Below, piece after piece: positions 52,733-61,400 of a stretch of 64,000 nucleotides of DNA (the first letter of the stretch is position 1; the number at the start of each line of letters is the position of its first letter). The position numbers and the translations under genes were made by a program. The notes below the pieces were generated by a model that had not been told where the DNA came from, did not search any database, and saw only the letters and a program-made list of their open reading frames with translations. The stretch covers positions 160,329-224,328 of the forward strand of contig JAFWSH010000005.1 of assembly GCA_017519405.1 (NCBI GenBank). Reading direction: 5' to 3'. Source of the DNA: Clostridia bacterium (GTDB taxonomy: Bacteria > Bacillota > Clostridia > Christensenellales > Aristaeellaceae).

Positions 52733-53101
52733 TTACTCTGCCGAAGCGCCCGCGTACAAATGTTGGAAAGCCTCAAACGACGCCTCGCTCATCTCCCAGG
52801 AGAAAGAAATGGCGTCCTGCAGGGCCTGGGCGGGCTCGACACCGGCCTGCGTCAGCAGCCGCCGGAAAAAGCGGACCCGGGTATCCAGGTGACCGGAACG
52901 AGCCCTTCCAAGCTCCGTCAGCAGAATGTTCCCATCCGGTTCGGTTTCGATCAGGCCCTGCTCCCGCATCTGCCGCAGTGCGATGCTGACGGAGGCTTTT
53001 GAGAACCTCAGATAATGGGCCACATCCACCGCGCGCACGCACAGATACTTCTCCTTCAGCGTGTGAATCGCGTACAGATATCGGTTGAATGTTTTGTTCA
53101 T
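52733..53101 (-). CDS. DtxR/MntR-like transcriptional regulator, atypical metal site
   Basis: A 122-residue protein with the DtxR-type winged helix: YLYAIHTLKEKYLCVRAVDV, LRFSKASVSIALRQMREQGL and LLTELG. A short dimerisation region follows and there is no SH3-like third domain. The place where MntR/DtxR proteins have the metal-binding Glu-His pair reads SFSWEMS, so normal metal sensing may be altered. It overlaps the AraC-like gene by 4 nt (ATGA). It is divergent from the iron permease operon, whose upstream region carries DtxR-like palindromes. Confidence 0.78.
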   Translation of the reverse strand: MNKTFNRYLYAIHTLKEKYLCVRAVDVAHYLRFSKASVSIALRQMREQGLIETEPDGNILLTELGRARSGHLDTRVRFFRRLLTQAGVEPAQALQDAISFSWEMSEASFEAFQHLYAGASAE

Positions 53102-53472
53102 GGGGAGGTCCCCTCCTGGTCGGCGAACCTGTTCCGGTTGCGGTATTCGCTGGGTGTGCAGCCCTCTGTCTTCCGAAAGATGTGGGAGAAATGCGAGGAA
53201 GAGACAAAGCCCACCGCCTCGCCGATTTCCGAGACCGTCTGATCGGTGGCGTCCAGAAGCTCCTTCGCTCTCCGGCAGCGGATCAGATGATGATAGGCCA
53301 GCGGCGTCATCCCTGTGCGGCGCTTGAAGACCCGCAGCAGGTAGCTGCCGTTCACAAACAGCGCGCCGGCCATCTCCTGAAGCGAAAACCTTTCCGCACT
53401 GTGCGCCTCGATGTAATCCTGCGCGGCTCTCGCCAGGTCTTTTCCATCGCTGTGCTGATCCTTCATGGTCAA
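53098..53472 (-). CDS. short AraC-family transcriptional regulator
   Basis: A 124-residue protein that is essentially only the two helix-turn-helix motifs of AraC: FSLQEMAGALFVNGSYLLRV (first) and TVSEIGEAVGFVSSSHFSHI (second), with KRRTGMTPLAYHHLIRCRRA between them and TPSEYR at the end. The effector domain is absent, so it may act as a stress- or constitutive-type regulator or with the coupled DtxR-like protein. It is divergent from the FTR1 operon and has a GTTAG palindrome just upstream. Confidence 0.87.
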   Translation of the reverse strand: MTMKDQHSDGKDLARAAQDYIEAHSAERFSLQEMAGALFVNGSYLLRVFKRRTGMTPLAYHHLIRCRRAKELLDATDQTVSEIGEAVGFVSSSHFSHIFRKTEGCTPSEYRNRNRFADQEGTSP

Positions 53473-53501
53473 ACCTCCCGCGAACCTTTTTCGGGATGAT
53501 A

Positions 53502-53543
53502 GTTAGCTCCTCCTAACCTTTATTAATGTTAGCATAAACTAAT
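53502..53543. promoter_or_regulatory. two GTTAG-N6-CTAAC-type operators near the AraC-like gene
   Basis: GTTAGCTCCTCCTAAC (53502-53517) and GTTAGCATAAACTAAT (53528-53543): the same 16-bp design. The core resembles DtxR/IdeR iron boxes. A weaker match (ATTAG) is near 53595. Confidence 0.6.
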
Positions 53544-53665
53544 CGTTTTGTCATCCGTTATCCCGCCGTTTCTTCAAATGGTCAATTTCAGACAATTAGT
53601 TGAATCAAACAAGTCAATATCAGGATAGCGGGATGCGGCGGTGTTGTGTTATCATACGTCCTGCG

Positions 53666-53681
53666 GTTAGAAATATCTAAC
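53666..53681. promoter_or_regulatory. GTTAG-type operator upstream of FTR1
   Basis: GTTAGAAATATCTAAC, perfect 6-bp arms with an AATA centre, 70 nt before the permease start. Confidence 0.65.
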
Positions 53682-53751
53682 ATCGAACCTGCTGTCCGCT
53701 CTCCTCTCCGTCAGATTCGTGACGGCAGGTTCATGAAGGGAAGGATTCTTG

Positions 53752-55491
53752 ATGAAGCTGAGACGGCTGGCCGCGTTGCTGCTGTGCAGTCTGATGCTGA
53801 TGAGCCTGTGCAGCGGTTATGCGGAGAGCGGCCCTGCCACCCGCTGGGCGGACGCTGCGGATGAGATTGACCGGTATCTGGACGCGGCCTTTGAGGCCTA
53901 CCTGGACGGCGATCCTGCTGCAGCCTACGGCAATGTGAGCAACGCCTATTTCCGGGTCTATGAGACCACCGGCTTTGAGCGGCAGACCATGAGCTATGTG
54001 TCCGGCAACCGGAAGAACGCGGTGGAAATGCAGTTCTCCGCCTGCAAGGCCGCTGTGAAAAAGGAAAACACAGACCAGGAAACCATCGTCTCCGTCCGCA
54101 GCGCCCTGCAGAAGCTGAAGGCCATGATCCGGGAGGACGGCAACAAGCTGGCGGCCATGCAGGGCGGCGTGCAGAGCGAAACCAAGTTCTACAAGCGCGG
54201 GGAGCTGGTCTCCGCCGACCCCTACCCGGAGTACTCCGCCGACCCGAACGCGGCGCAGAAGTACGCCAGCTGGTACGAGGCAGCGACGCTGGTGAAGGAG
54301 CTGCTGGACACGGCCTACATGGCCTATCTGGACAAGGACTTCGAGGCCGCGGACGACAACCTGAACACGGCCTTCTACATGGTCTATGAGGAATCCGGCC
54401 TGAGCCACAAGATCTACACCGATCTGTCGCTGAAGGATCGGCAGAAGATGGACGGTTACTTCGACGACCTGCGCGCCTTGGTCGCCAATGGCTCCGTCAA
54501 GTATCAGAAGAACAAATACCGCACCACCACCGACGGGGCCAAGAACCTGGTGCTGAGGCAGGCCAGAAAACTGGATGACCAGGCGGCCGAAGCGGCTGCG
54601 GCTGTCGAGGAAACCGGCGAGGCTGCCGCCGTGGCACAGGTGGAAGAGAAGCCGGCCGATCCGCGGCTGCTGACCTTCCTGGGCGCCTTCGGCATCATTG
54701 TCCGGGAGGGCCTGGAGGCCATCCTCGTGATTGCCGCCATCATCGCCTACCTGACCAAGAGCGGCAACGGGAAGAGTCTGAAGAACGTGTACATCGGCGC
54801 GATCGCCGGCGTCATCGCCAGCTTCATCGCCGCCGCCATCCTTGCCTGGGCCAAGCAGGCCTTTGTGGGCGCCGGCATCGCCCAGGAGGTCATCGAGGGC
54901 ATCACTGCCCTGATCGCCGTGTGCGTGCTGTTCTATTTGAGCAACTGGATGATCAGCAAAGCGGAGGCCGCCTCCTGGAGCCGCTACATCGACGGCAAGG
55001 TGCAGTCCTCCGTGGAGCGGGGGAGCGCCTTCGCCCTGGCCTTCACGGCCTTCCTCTCTGTGTTCCGGGAGGGCGCCGAGGTGGTGCTGTTCTACCAGCC
55101 CATGCTGTCGGAGGGCAATCCCGGCATGGTGTGGGCGGGCTTCGGCGTGGGCTGCGTGCTGCTGGTGTTCGTATACCTGGCCATCACCAGGCTGTCCATC
55201 AAGCTGCCCATCAAGGTCTTCTTCACCGCCACCTCCATCCTGATGGCCGTGATGTGCGTCTCCTTCCTGGGCAGCGGCATCAAGGAGCTGGCGGAGGGCA
55301 ATGTCTTCGACCTGACGCTGCGGGTGCCCGGCGTGCCGGAGAACGATGTGATCCAGATCTTCGGCATCTATCCCTGGCTGGAGACCCTGCTGCCGCAGCT
55401 GATCCTTGGCGTCATCCTGCTGGTCACCTTCCTGATCGCCCACTACCGGGGCAAGATGGACGCCCTGAAGGCGCAGTACGCCAAATCATGA
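53752..55491 (+). CDS. FTR1-family high-affinity iron permease with N-terminal extracytoplasmic domain
   Basis: A 579-residue protein. Signal peptide to ~residue 25, an Ala-rich helical extracytoplasmic domain with two similar halves (~25-280), then seven membrane helices. The two iron-transport motifs R-E-G-x-E are present as VREGLEAIL and FREGAEVVL. The N-terminal part resembles the periplasmic-type region of bacterial FTR1 proteins in P19 systems. The ATG at 53752 has AAGGA 6 nt upstream. First gene of the iron-uptake operon. Confidence 0.92.
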   Translation: MKLRRLAALLLCSLMLMSLCSGYAESGPATRWADAADEIDRYLDAAFEAYLDGDPAAAYGNVSNAYFRVYETTGFERQTMSYVSGNRKNAVEMQFSACKAAVKKENTDQETIVSVRSALQKLKAMIREDGNKLAAMQGGVQSETKFYKRGELVSADPYPEYSADPNAAQKYASWYEAATLVKELLDTAYMAYLDKDFEAADDNLNTAFYMVYEESGLSHKIYTDLSLKDRQKMDGYFDDLRALVANGSVKYQKNKYRTTTDGAKNLVLRQARKLDDQAAEAAAAVEETGEAAAVAQVEEKPADPRLLTFLGAFGIIVREGLEAILVIAAIIAYLTKSGNGKSLKNVYIGAIAGVIASFIAAAILAWAKQAFVGAGIAQEVIEGITALIAVCVLFYLSNWMISKAEAASWSRYIDGKVQSSVERGSAFALAFTAFLSVFREGAEVVLFYQPMLSEGNPGMVWAGFGVGCVLLVFVYLAITRLSIKLPIKVFFTATSILMAVMCVSFLGSGIKELAEGNVFDLTLRVPGVPENDVIQIFGIYPWLETLLPQLILGVILLVTFLIAHYRGKMDALKAQYAKS

Positions 55492-55565
55492 TACCCCCGC
55501 GGCACCGCCCCGCGCAGTCCGCGAAGGATATACAACCAAACCAAGCTTTTGAGGAGGGTTTCACC

Positions 55566-56117
55566 ATGAAAAAGTTTGTTGCTCTGCTGCTGGCCGCCAT
55601 GATGCTGATGAGCATGTCCGCTCTCGGCCTTGCTGAAGAAGAAGCGGGCTTCGATGAATATCCGCTGGGCGTGGAGGGCGAACAGGAAGTCGGTTTCATG
55701 ACCATGGAGATGGTGTATTTCCAGCCCGTGGACATGGCGCCCGTCGAGAACGCCACCCCCAAGGAGGGCTCTGACCTCCACATCGAGGTGGACCTGACCG
55801 CCAACGAGAATCCCTATGGCTTCCCCGTGGACGGCTGGGTGCCCTATCTGAGCATCGACTTCGTCATCAAAGACCTGGAGGGCAAGGAAGTGTATTCCGG
55901 CTCCATGATGCCCATGGCAGCCTCTGACGGCCCCCACTACGGCAACAACATCCCGCTGCCCGAGGGCGAGTACACCGTGACGCTGTACATCAAGAGCCCC
56001 GCGGAGAACGGCTACCTGCTCCACGTGGACGCTGAGACCGGCGTCGAGGCCGATGAGTTCTGGGCCGAGCCCCTGGAAGTGACCTGGACCGGCTGGAAGT
56101 TCGTTAAGGAGTGGTAA
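55566..56117 (+). CDS. P19/FetP-family iron-uptake protein
   Basis: A 183-residue secreted protein: signal peptide MKKFVALLLAAMMLMSMSAL, then an acidic segment and the P19 beta-sandwich with VGFMTMEMVYFQPVDMAP, HIEVDLTANENPYGF, VPYLSIDF and MPMAASDGPHYGNNI. The conserved Met and His residues bind copper and iron in homologues. P19 works with FTR1 and the downstream ABC/DUF2318 proteins in Campylobacter and Yersinia. GAGGAGG precedes the ATG. Confidence 0.9.
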   Translation: MKKFVALLLAAMMLMSMSALGLAEEEAGFDEYPLGVEGEQEVGFMTMEMVYFQPVDMAPVENATPKEGSDLHIEVDLTANENPYGFPVDGWVPYLSIDFVIKDLEGKEVYSGSMMPMAASDGPHYGNNIPLPEGEYTVTLYIKSPAENGYLLHVDAETGVEADEFWAEPLEVTWTGWKFVKEW

Positions 56118-56223
56118 TTCCCAGGACCTGACCGAAAACCTGTCTGCATGCTGGCACGTCATCCGCGGGGGATGGCGTGCCAGCATTGCGCGTATGAATG
56201 CTTTGATTGTGTGGAGGTTTGCC

Positions 56224-57519
56224 GTGTTCAAGTATCTCTGGATGGTGACCCAGGACTTGTTTGTCACCGTGATCCTGACCACCCTGATGCATGCCGTTCT
56301 TTCCCGCCTCTTTGGACGCAGGGCGCGTCTGTTTCACGGCATCGCGCTGGGCACGGGCGTGCTGTCCTCCATTGCGCTGGCCGCGGTGAAATACAACACC
56401 CGGCTGATCATCTCCAGCCGCTGGAACCATGCCATTTATGCGGTTATTCTGGGCCTGACGCTGGTGTTTCTGGTCCTGATGCCGCTCTTTGGCCGCAGGG
56501 AGAACCGAACCTTCAACGCCGGGGGCGCCCTGCTCTGCGCGGCGGGTTCTCTGCTGTCGGCTGTGCTGATTCTCTATTCCCTGCCCGGGGTGCTGCTGTA
56601 TCCCTTCAGCTTCAACACCATGGGACAGGGGTATCTGTCGTCCTATTATCTGGTGCGCATGGCCGGCTGGCTGGGCGCGCTGGTGCTGCTGCTGATTCTT
56701 GCGCGCCTTCTGTACACATGTGCGCGCTCTCTCAGGCAGTATGCGCCTGTCCCGGTATGCCTGAATGCCGGCCTTCTGAGCTTTGCCGCTTACTGCTTCG
56801 GCCGTTTCTTCGTGCCGTGGGTCAACCGGGCCAATTGGCTGAACTGGCCGGTGAAGTACACGGACGCAGCGTATGGCTGGATCGGCGGCTGGATGATGTT
56901 CACCGCCAACCACGCCATGCTGTTCGTCTGGATCACGGCGGCGATTCCGGTCCTGATGGCCTTGATCCTCTTCCGCCAGGGAACCGTTATCCGCGAGCCC
57001 TATGACAACCCCGCCCAGCTGCGGAAGCTGAAGGCCCGGAACCGGCGCTGGCGGCGCATTGCTGCGGGCCTGCTGGTCTGTGTGGCGCTGTGCGCCGTCA
57101 TCATGACGGTGGTCAAGACCGACGACACCAAACAGGTGGAGCTCTCCGCGCCGGAGGCCTACACCGTGGATGAGGCGGCGGGGGTCATCCTGGTGCCCAT
57201 GGAGACTGTCAGTGACGGCCACCTGCACCGCTTTGAATATCGGACTGAGAAGAACATCAACGTGCGCTGGATTGTGGTGAAGAAGCCCAATTCCGCTGCC
57301 TTCGGCGTCGGCCTGGATGCCTGCGAGGTCTGCGGCAACGCCGGGTACTTCGAGCGCAGCGGGCAGGTCATCTGCAAGCGGTGCGACGTGGTGATGAATA
57401 TCAATACCATCGGCTTCAAGGGCGGCTGCAATCCCATTCCCCTGCCCTATGAAGTCAGGGACGGAAATCTCGTTTTCAAGCTGACCGACATACTCGCGGG
57501 TGAAAAGGAATTCAGGTAA
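56224..57519 (+). CDS. DUF2318 membrane protein of the P19 iron system
   Basis: A 431-residue protein with about eight membrane segments in the first ~290 residues and a C-terminal extracytoplasmic DUF2318 domain. That domain has C-E-V-C, C-K-R-C and a later G-G-C-N-P (five Cys), suggesting a metal or Fe-S-like site for electron transfer. Members occur in P19/FTR1 loci, where reduction of ferric iron is suspected. The GTG at 56224 has GGAGG 6 nt before it; the earlier ATG at 56194 has no ribosome site. Confidence 0.88.
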   Translation: MFKYLWMVTQDLFVTVILTTLMHAVLSRLFGRRARLFHGIALGTGVLSSIALAAVKYNTRLIISSRWNHAIYAVILGLTLVFLVLMPLFGRRENRTFNAGGALLCAAGSLLSAVLILYSLPGVLLYPFSFNTMGQGYLSSYYLVRMAGWLGALVLLLILARLLYTCARSLRQYAPVPVCLNAGLLSFAAYCFGRFFVPWVNRANWLNWPVKYTDAAYGWIGGWMMFTANHAMLFVWITAAIPVLMALILFRQGTVIREPYDNPAQLRKLKARNRRWRRIAAGLLVCVALCAVIMTVVKTDDTKQVELSAPEAYTVDEAAGVILVPMETVSDGHLHRFEYRTEKNINVRWIVVKKPNSAAFGVGLDACEVCGNAGYFERSGQVICKRCDVVMNINTIGFKGGCNPIPLPYEVRDGNLVFKLTDILAGEKEFR

Positions 57520-57533
57520 GGAGGGCGCTTCCC

Positions 57534-58829
57534 ATGCTGTTTCGGATGATTCGCGGCGTGCTCTTTCACCAGAAGGGCAAGATGCTGCTGATTGCGCTGA
57601 CCATTATGCTGGGCGCGTCCCTGGCGACAGGCATGCTCAATGTGGTGCTGGGCGTGGAGGAAAAGGTCAACAAGGAGCTCAAGAACTACGGCGCCAACAT
57701 TGTGGTGAAGCCCAAGGACTCCTCCCTGCTGGCCGACATCTATGATGTGGGCGAAGGGACGGAGCTGAACACCGCCTGGCTGCGGGAGGATGAGCTCGGG
57801 AAAATCAAGACCATCTTCTGGGCGTTCAACATCGTGGATTTCACGCCCTTCCTGGACACAGCGGTGACGCTGCCGGACGGGAGCCAGGCGAGGCTGACCG
57901 GCACCTGGTTCAACCACCACCTGGATCTGCCCACCGGCGAGAGCCTGGACACCGGGGTGGTGAGCATACGCTCCTGGTGGGATGTGACCGGGGGCCGCTG
58001 GCTGGACGAGCAGGATGAAAACGCCGACGCTGAAATCATGGCCGGCACCCTCCTGGCCCAGCGGATGGGCTGGCAGGCCGGGGACAAGGTGCACCTGACC
58101 TGCCCCCAGGGGGAGATGGATGTCATCATCGCCGGCATCTACGACGCGGGCGGTGACGAGGACGAGCAGCTGTTCGCCACGCTGGATCTGGTGCAGGCCC
58201 TGACCGGGCTGGAGGGCAAGGTCGCCTCCATCGAGGTCTCGGCGCTGACCACCCCGGACAACGAGCTGGCCCGCCGGGCGGCCCGCAATCCCGCCGCCCT
58301 GTCCTCCCGGGACTATGAGACCTGGTACTGCACAGCCTATGTCAGCGCCGTCTGTTATCAGATCCAGGAGGTCATCACCGGCTCCGTGGCCAGCGCGGTC
58401 CGCAAGGTGGCGGAGAGCGAGGGCACCATTCTGGACAAGACAAAGCTGCTCATGATCCTGATCACCGCCCTGAGCCTGATCGGCTCGGCCCTGGGCATTT
58501 CCAACCTGGTGACCGCCTCCGTGATGGAGCGCAGCCAGGAGATCGGCCTGCTGAAGGCCATCGGCGCGAAGGACCGTTCCATCACCGGCGTGGTGATGAC
58601 GGAGATCCTGATCACCGCGCTCATCGGCTCAGTGGCGGGATACTTCCTGGGCTTCGGCTTTGCGCAGCTCATCGGGCACAGCGTGTTCGGCTCGTCCATC
58701 GAGATGAACCCCCAGGTGATCCCCATCGTGGCCGGTCTGATCGCCCTGGTCACTGTGGCAGGCAGCCTGCCGGCCATCCGCATGGTGCTGCGCCTGCGCC
58801 CCGCGGAAGTACTGCACGGCGGTCATTGA
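57534..58829 (+). CDS. FtsX/MacB-type ABC permease (iron module, first)
   Basis: A 431-residue protein with one N-terminal membrane helix (~15-40), a ~250-residue extracytoplasmic MacB-type domain and three C-terminal helices (LLMILITALSLIGSALGI, VMTEILITALIGSVAGY and the last near 395-415). The cytoplasmic loop SQEIGLLKAIGAKDRSI is the FtsX coupling loop. GGAGG precedes the ATG, 14 nt after the DUF2318 stop. It corresponds in order to the permeases of the Campylobacter P19 locus. Confidence 0.88.
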   Translation: MLFRMIRGVLFHQKGKMLLIALTIMLGASLATGMLNVVLGVEEKVNKELKNYGANIVVKPKDSSLLADIYDVGEGTELNTAWLREDELGKIKTIFWAFNIVDFTPFLDTAVTLPDGSQARLTGTWFNHHLDLPTGESLDTGVVSIRSWWDVTGGRWLDEQDENADAEIMAGTLLAQRMGWQAGDKVHLTCPQGEMDVIIAGIYDAGGDEDEQLFATLDLVQALTGLEGKVASIEVSALTTPDNELARRAARNPAALSSRDYETWYCTAYVSAVCYQIQEVITGSVASAVRKVAESEGTILDKTKLLMILITALSLIGSALGISNLVTASVMERSQEIGLLKAIGAKDRSITGVVMTEILITALIGSVAGYFLGFGFAQLIGHSVFGSSIEMNPQVIPIVAGLIALVTVAGSLPAIRMVLRLRPAEVLHGGH

Positions 58830-58845
58830 GGAGGTGCGACAGACA

Positions 58846-60306
58846 ATGACGAAGCGAAAGATGTTTCTGCGCATGATCACCGCCTCCCTGCTGCGCCGAC
58901 GCTCCCGGATGCTCATTGCGCTGCTCTCCATCGGCATCGGGGCCACGATCCTGGCGGGCCTGGTCACCATCTATGTGGATGTGCCCCGGCAGATGGGCGC
59001 GCAGTTCCGTTCCTACGGCGCCAACATGCTGCTCCTGCCCCGGGAGGGGGAAACCCTGACGCGGGCGGATCTGGCGGAGACCCTGCAGGCCATCCCGCCG
59101 GAGGAACTGGTGGGCGCCGCGCCCTACCGCTATGTCCGCCTGGACATGACCAGCCGCCAGCAGTCCTTTACCGCGGCGGGAACCGATTTTGCCGGAATCA
59201 CGAAGACCAGCCCCTACTTCAGCGTGGAGGGCACCTATCCCGCTCGGACGCGGGAGCTGCTGGTGGGCAAGGAGATTGCCGATACCATCGGCGTGAAGGT
59301 CGGCTCCACCATGGAACTCACCTGGCAGCCGACAGCCGCGGCCGGCAGCCTCTCCCCGGAGGAGAGCCGGGTTCCCGGCGCGTCCCTCTCCGGCAGTGCG
59401 GAGGGCTTCGGCGGCGGAATGGTCTATGTGACCGCGGTGCTGAATGAGGAAGCCGCCATTGACAGCCTCACCGTGGATGTCTCCACCCAGACGCCGGAAT
59501 ACGGCGGACGCATCCCGGAGGACGAGGCCTTTCTCCGGCAGTTCGTGGGCAAATCCCTGCCCCTGACCCTCGGAGAGGACGTGGACGCCCTCTCCGGCGC
59601 CACGGTGACATCGGGCGCGGTGGTGGATGCCCTGAACAGGGCCACGCAGGCTGTGTCTCCCGCCAAGCCCAGGACGGTGATCTTCACCGTCACCGGCATC
59701 CTGACCACCGGCGGCGAGGAGGAGGGCTATGTTTTCCTGTCCCTGGAGGACATGGAGAGCATGACCGGATCGGATCAGCTGGATGTGGCGGAGCTCAGCG
59801 TGTCAGCGGGCGCGGATCAGCTGCAGGCCTACGCTGACGCCATCACCGGCGCCGAGGGAAAGGCGCAGGCCCGCCTCGTGAAGCGGGTGACCCGTTCGGA
59901 GGCCTCCGTGCTGGAGAAGCTGACCGCGCTGGTCTTCCTGGTCACGCTGGTGGTGCTGCTGCTGACCATGATCTGTGTCAGCACAACCATGATGGCCGTT
60001 GTCTCCGAGCGCAGGCGGGAGATCGGCCTGCGGAAGGCGCTGGGCGCGTCGGACAGCTCCATCCGGGCGGAGTTCCTGGGGGAAGGATTGTTCCTCGGCC
60101 TGCTGGGCGGCGTCATGGGCGGCCTGCTGGGCTTTGTCTTCGCCCAGGTGGTGAGCGTGAACGTGTTCGGCTCCTCCATCACGTTCCAGCCGCTGCTGCT
60201 GCCGGCCGCCATCCTGGTTTCCATGGCGATCGCCGCCCTGAGCTGCCTGCTGCCCATCAAGCGGGCTGTGGCCATTGACCCCGCCCTGGTGCTGAAAGGA
60301 GAATAA
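58846..60306 (+). CDS. FtsX/MacB-type ABC permease with embedded FMN-binding domain
   Basis: A 486-residue permease with the FtsX plan: helix ~20-45, large extracytoplasmic part, three helices after ~350 with coupling loop RREIGLRKALGASDSSI. Inside the extracytoplasmic part, residues ~190-266 match the FMN_bind domain: G-x-G-M-V-Y-V-T-A-V-L-N-E-E, then VDVSTQTPEYGGRIPEDEAF, RQFVGKSLPL and DALSGATVTSGAVVDAL. S-G-A-T is the covalent flavinylation motif (Thr253 here), as in RnfG/NqrC. ApbE would be needed to attach FMN; it is not in the window. GAGGAGG precedes the chosen ATG at 58846. Confidence 0.85.
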   Translation: MTKRKMFLRMITASLLRRRSRMLIALLSIGIGATILAGLVTIYVDVPRQMGAQFRSYGANMLLLPREGETLTRADLAETLQAIPPEELVGAAPYRYVRLDMTSRQQSFTAAGTDFAGITKTSPYFSVEGTYPARTRELLVGKEIADTIGVKVGSTMELTWQPTAAAGSLSPEESRVPGASLSGSAEGFGGGMVYVTAVLNEEAAIDSLTVDVSTQTPEYGGRIPEDEAFLRQFVGKSLPLTLGEDVDALSGATVTSGAVVDALNRATQAVSPAKPRTVIFTVTGILTTGGEEEGYVFLSLEDMESMTGSDQLDVAELSVSAGADQLQAYADAITGAEGKAQARLVKRVTRSEASVLEKLTALVFLVTLVVLLLTMICVSTTMMAVVSERRREIGLRKALGASDSSIRAEFLGEGLFLGLLGGVMGGLLGFVFAQVVSVNVFGSSITFQPLLLPAAILVSMAIAALSCLLPIKRAVAIDPALVLKGE

Positions 60307-60309
60307 ACA

Positions 60310-60984
60310 ATGAGTCTTCTGGAACTGAGAAATGTTTCGAAAATCTATGGGGAATTGAAGGCGCTGGACCGGGTGAGCCTCCATGTGGACCAGGGAGAGT
60401 GGGTGGCCATCATGGGCCCCTCCGGCAGCGGAAAAAGCACGATGATGAACATCATCGGCTGCATGGACAAGCCCACCAGCGGCGAGGTGCTGCTGGACGG
60501 CGTGGACATTTCCAAGGAGAGCAGCAAGCGCCTGACGGACATCCGCCGGGACAAAATCGGCCTGATCTTCCAGCAGTTCCACATGGTCAGCTATCTGACC
60601 GCTGTGGAGAATGTGATGGTCAGCCAGTATTATCACTCCATGCCCGACGAGGCGGAAGCCCTGGAAGCCCTGGGCCGGGTCGGCCTGCGGGAGCGGGCGC
60701 GTCATCTGCCCAGCCAGCTCTCCGGCGGCGAGCAGCAGCGCGTGTGCGTGGCCCGGGCGCTGATCAATCATCCGGAGCTGATCCTGGCGGACGAGCCCAC
60801 CGGCAACCTGGACGAGGCCAACGAGAACATCGTGCTGGATCTCTTCGCCCAGCTGCACAGGGAGGGCACCACGCTGATCGTGGTCACCCACGACCCGGAG
60901 GTGGCGGACGCCGCCCAGCGAACCATCGTACTGGAGCACGGCAAGGTGGCCCGGGAGGTCATCAACGAGAACTTCGGGAAGTGA
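60310..60984 (+). CDS. LolD/MacB-type ABC ATPase (first module)
   Basis: A 224-residue ATPase: Walker A MGPSGSGKSTMM, Q-loop LIFQQFHMV, signature QLSGGEQQRVCVARAL, Walker B LILADEPTGNLDE, switch His in VVTHDPEVA. It starts 3 nt after the stop of the FMN-domain permease, so it powers the preceding permease pair. Confidence 0.94.
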   Translation: MSLLELRNVSKIYGELKALDRVSLHVDQGEWVAIMGPSGSGKSTMMNIIGCMDKPTSGEVLLDGVDISKESSKRLTDIRRDKIGLIFQQFHMVSYLTAVENVMVSQYYHSMPDEAEALEALGRVGLRERARHLPSQLSGGEQQRVCVARALINHPELILADEPTGNLDEANENIVLDLFAQLHREGTTLIVVTHDPEVADAAQRTIVLEHGKVAREVINENFGK

Positions 60985-60998
60985 CGGAGGAGGACAGC

Positions 60999-61400
60999 AT
61001 GAAGAAGAGCATGATCCCCGCCGGAGTGATCCTGGTCCTGTCCCTGGTGATCGTGATCGGCGAAATGACCTTCCTCGCCCCCTGCCTCCATGAGGACGGC
61101 GCCTTCGGCCCGTGCCACTGGGCAGGCCGGGCGCTTCTGGGGACCGGCTGCGTGCTGGGGGTGCTGGCGGCGCTTGCCCTGGGCGTAAAACGTGTGCGCC
61201 CGGGCGTATATCTCAGCGCCCTGCCCGTCTGCGCGCTGGGCATCCTGACGCCGGGCACGCTCATTGATCTGTGCCACATGAGCACGATGCGCTGCCGGAT
61301 GGTGACGCAGCCGTCGATGATCATCCTGTTTTCCGCGGCCATGCTGTGCGCCCTGATCGGCGCGATCCTCAGCGCAAGAGAGAGAAGCCATCATGAATAA
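60999..61400 (+). CDS. DUF4418 membrane protein
   Basis: A 133-residue protein with four hydrophobic segments. The Cys pair in FLAPCLHEDGAFGPCHWAGR (C-x8-C-H-W) is the DUF4418 hallmark; a second pair (DLCHMSTMRC) lies in the next loop. The extracytoplasmic Cys/His could bind metal. Function unknown. GGAGGAGG precedes the ATG. Its 3' end overlaps the next permease gene by 8 nt. Confidence 0.8.
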   Translation: MKKSMIPAGVILVLSLVIVIGEMTFLAPCLHEDGAFGPCHWAGRALLGTGCVLGVLAALALGVKRVRPGVYLSALPVCALGILTPGTLIDLCHMSTMRCRMVTQPSMIILFSAAMLCALIGAILSARERSHHE

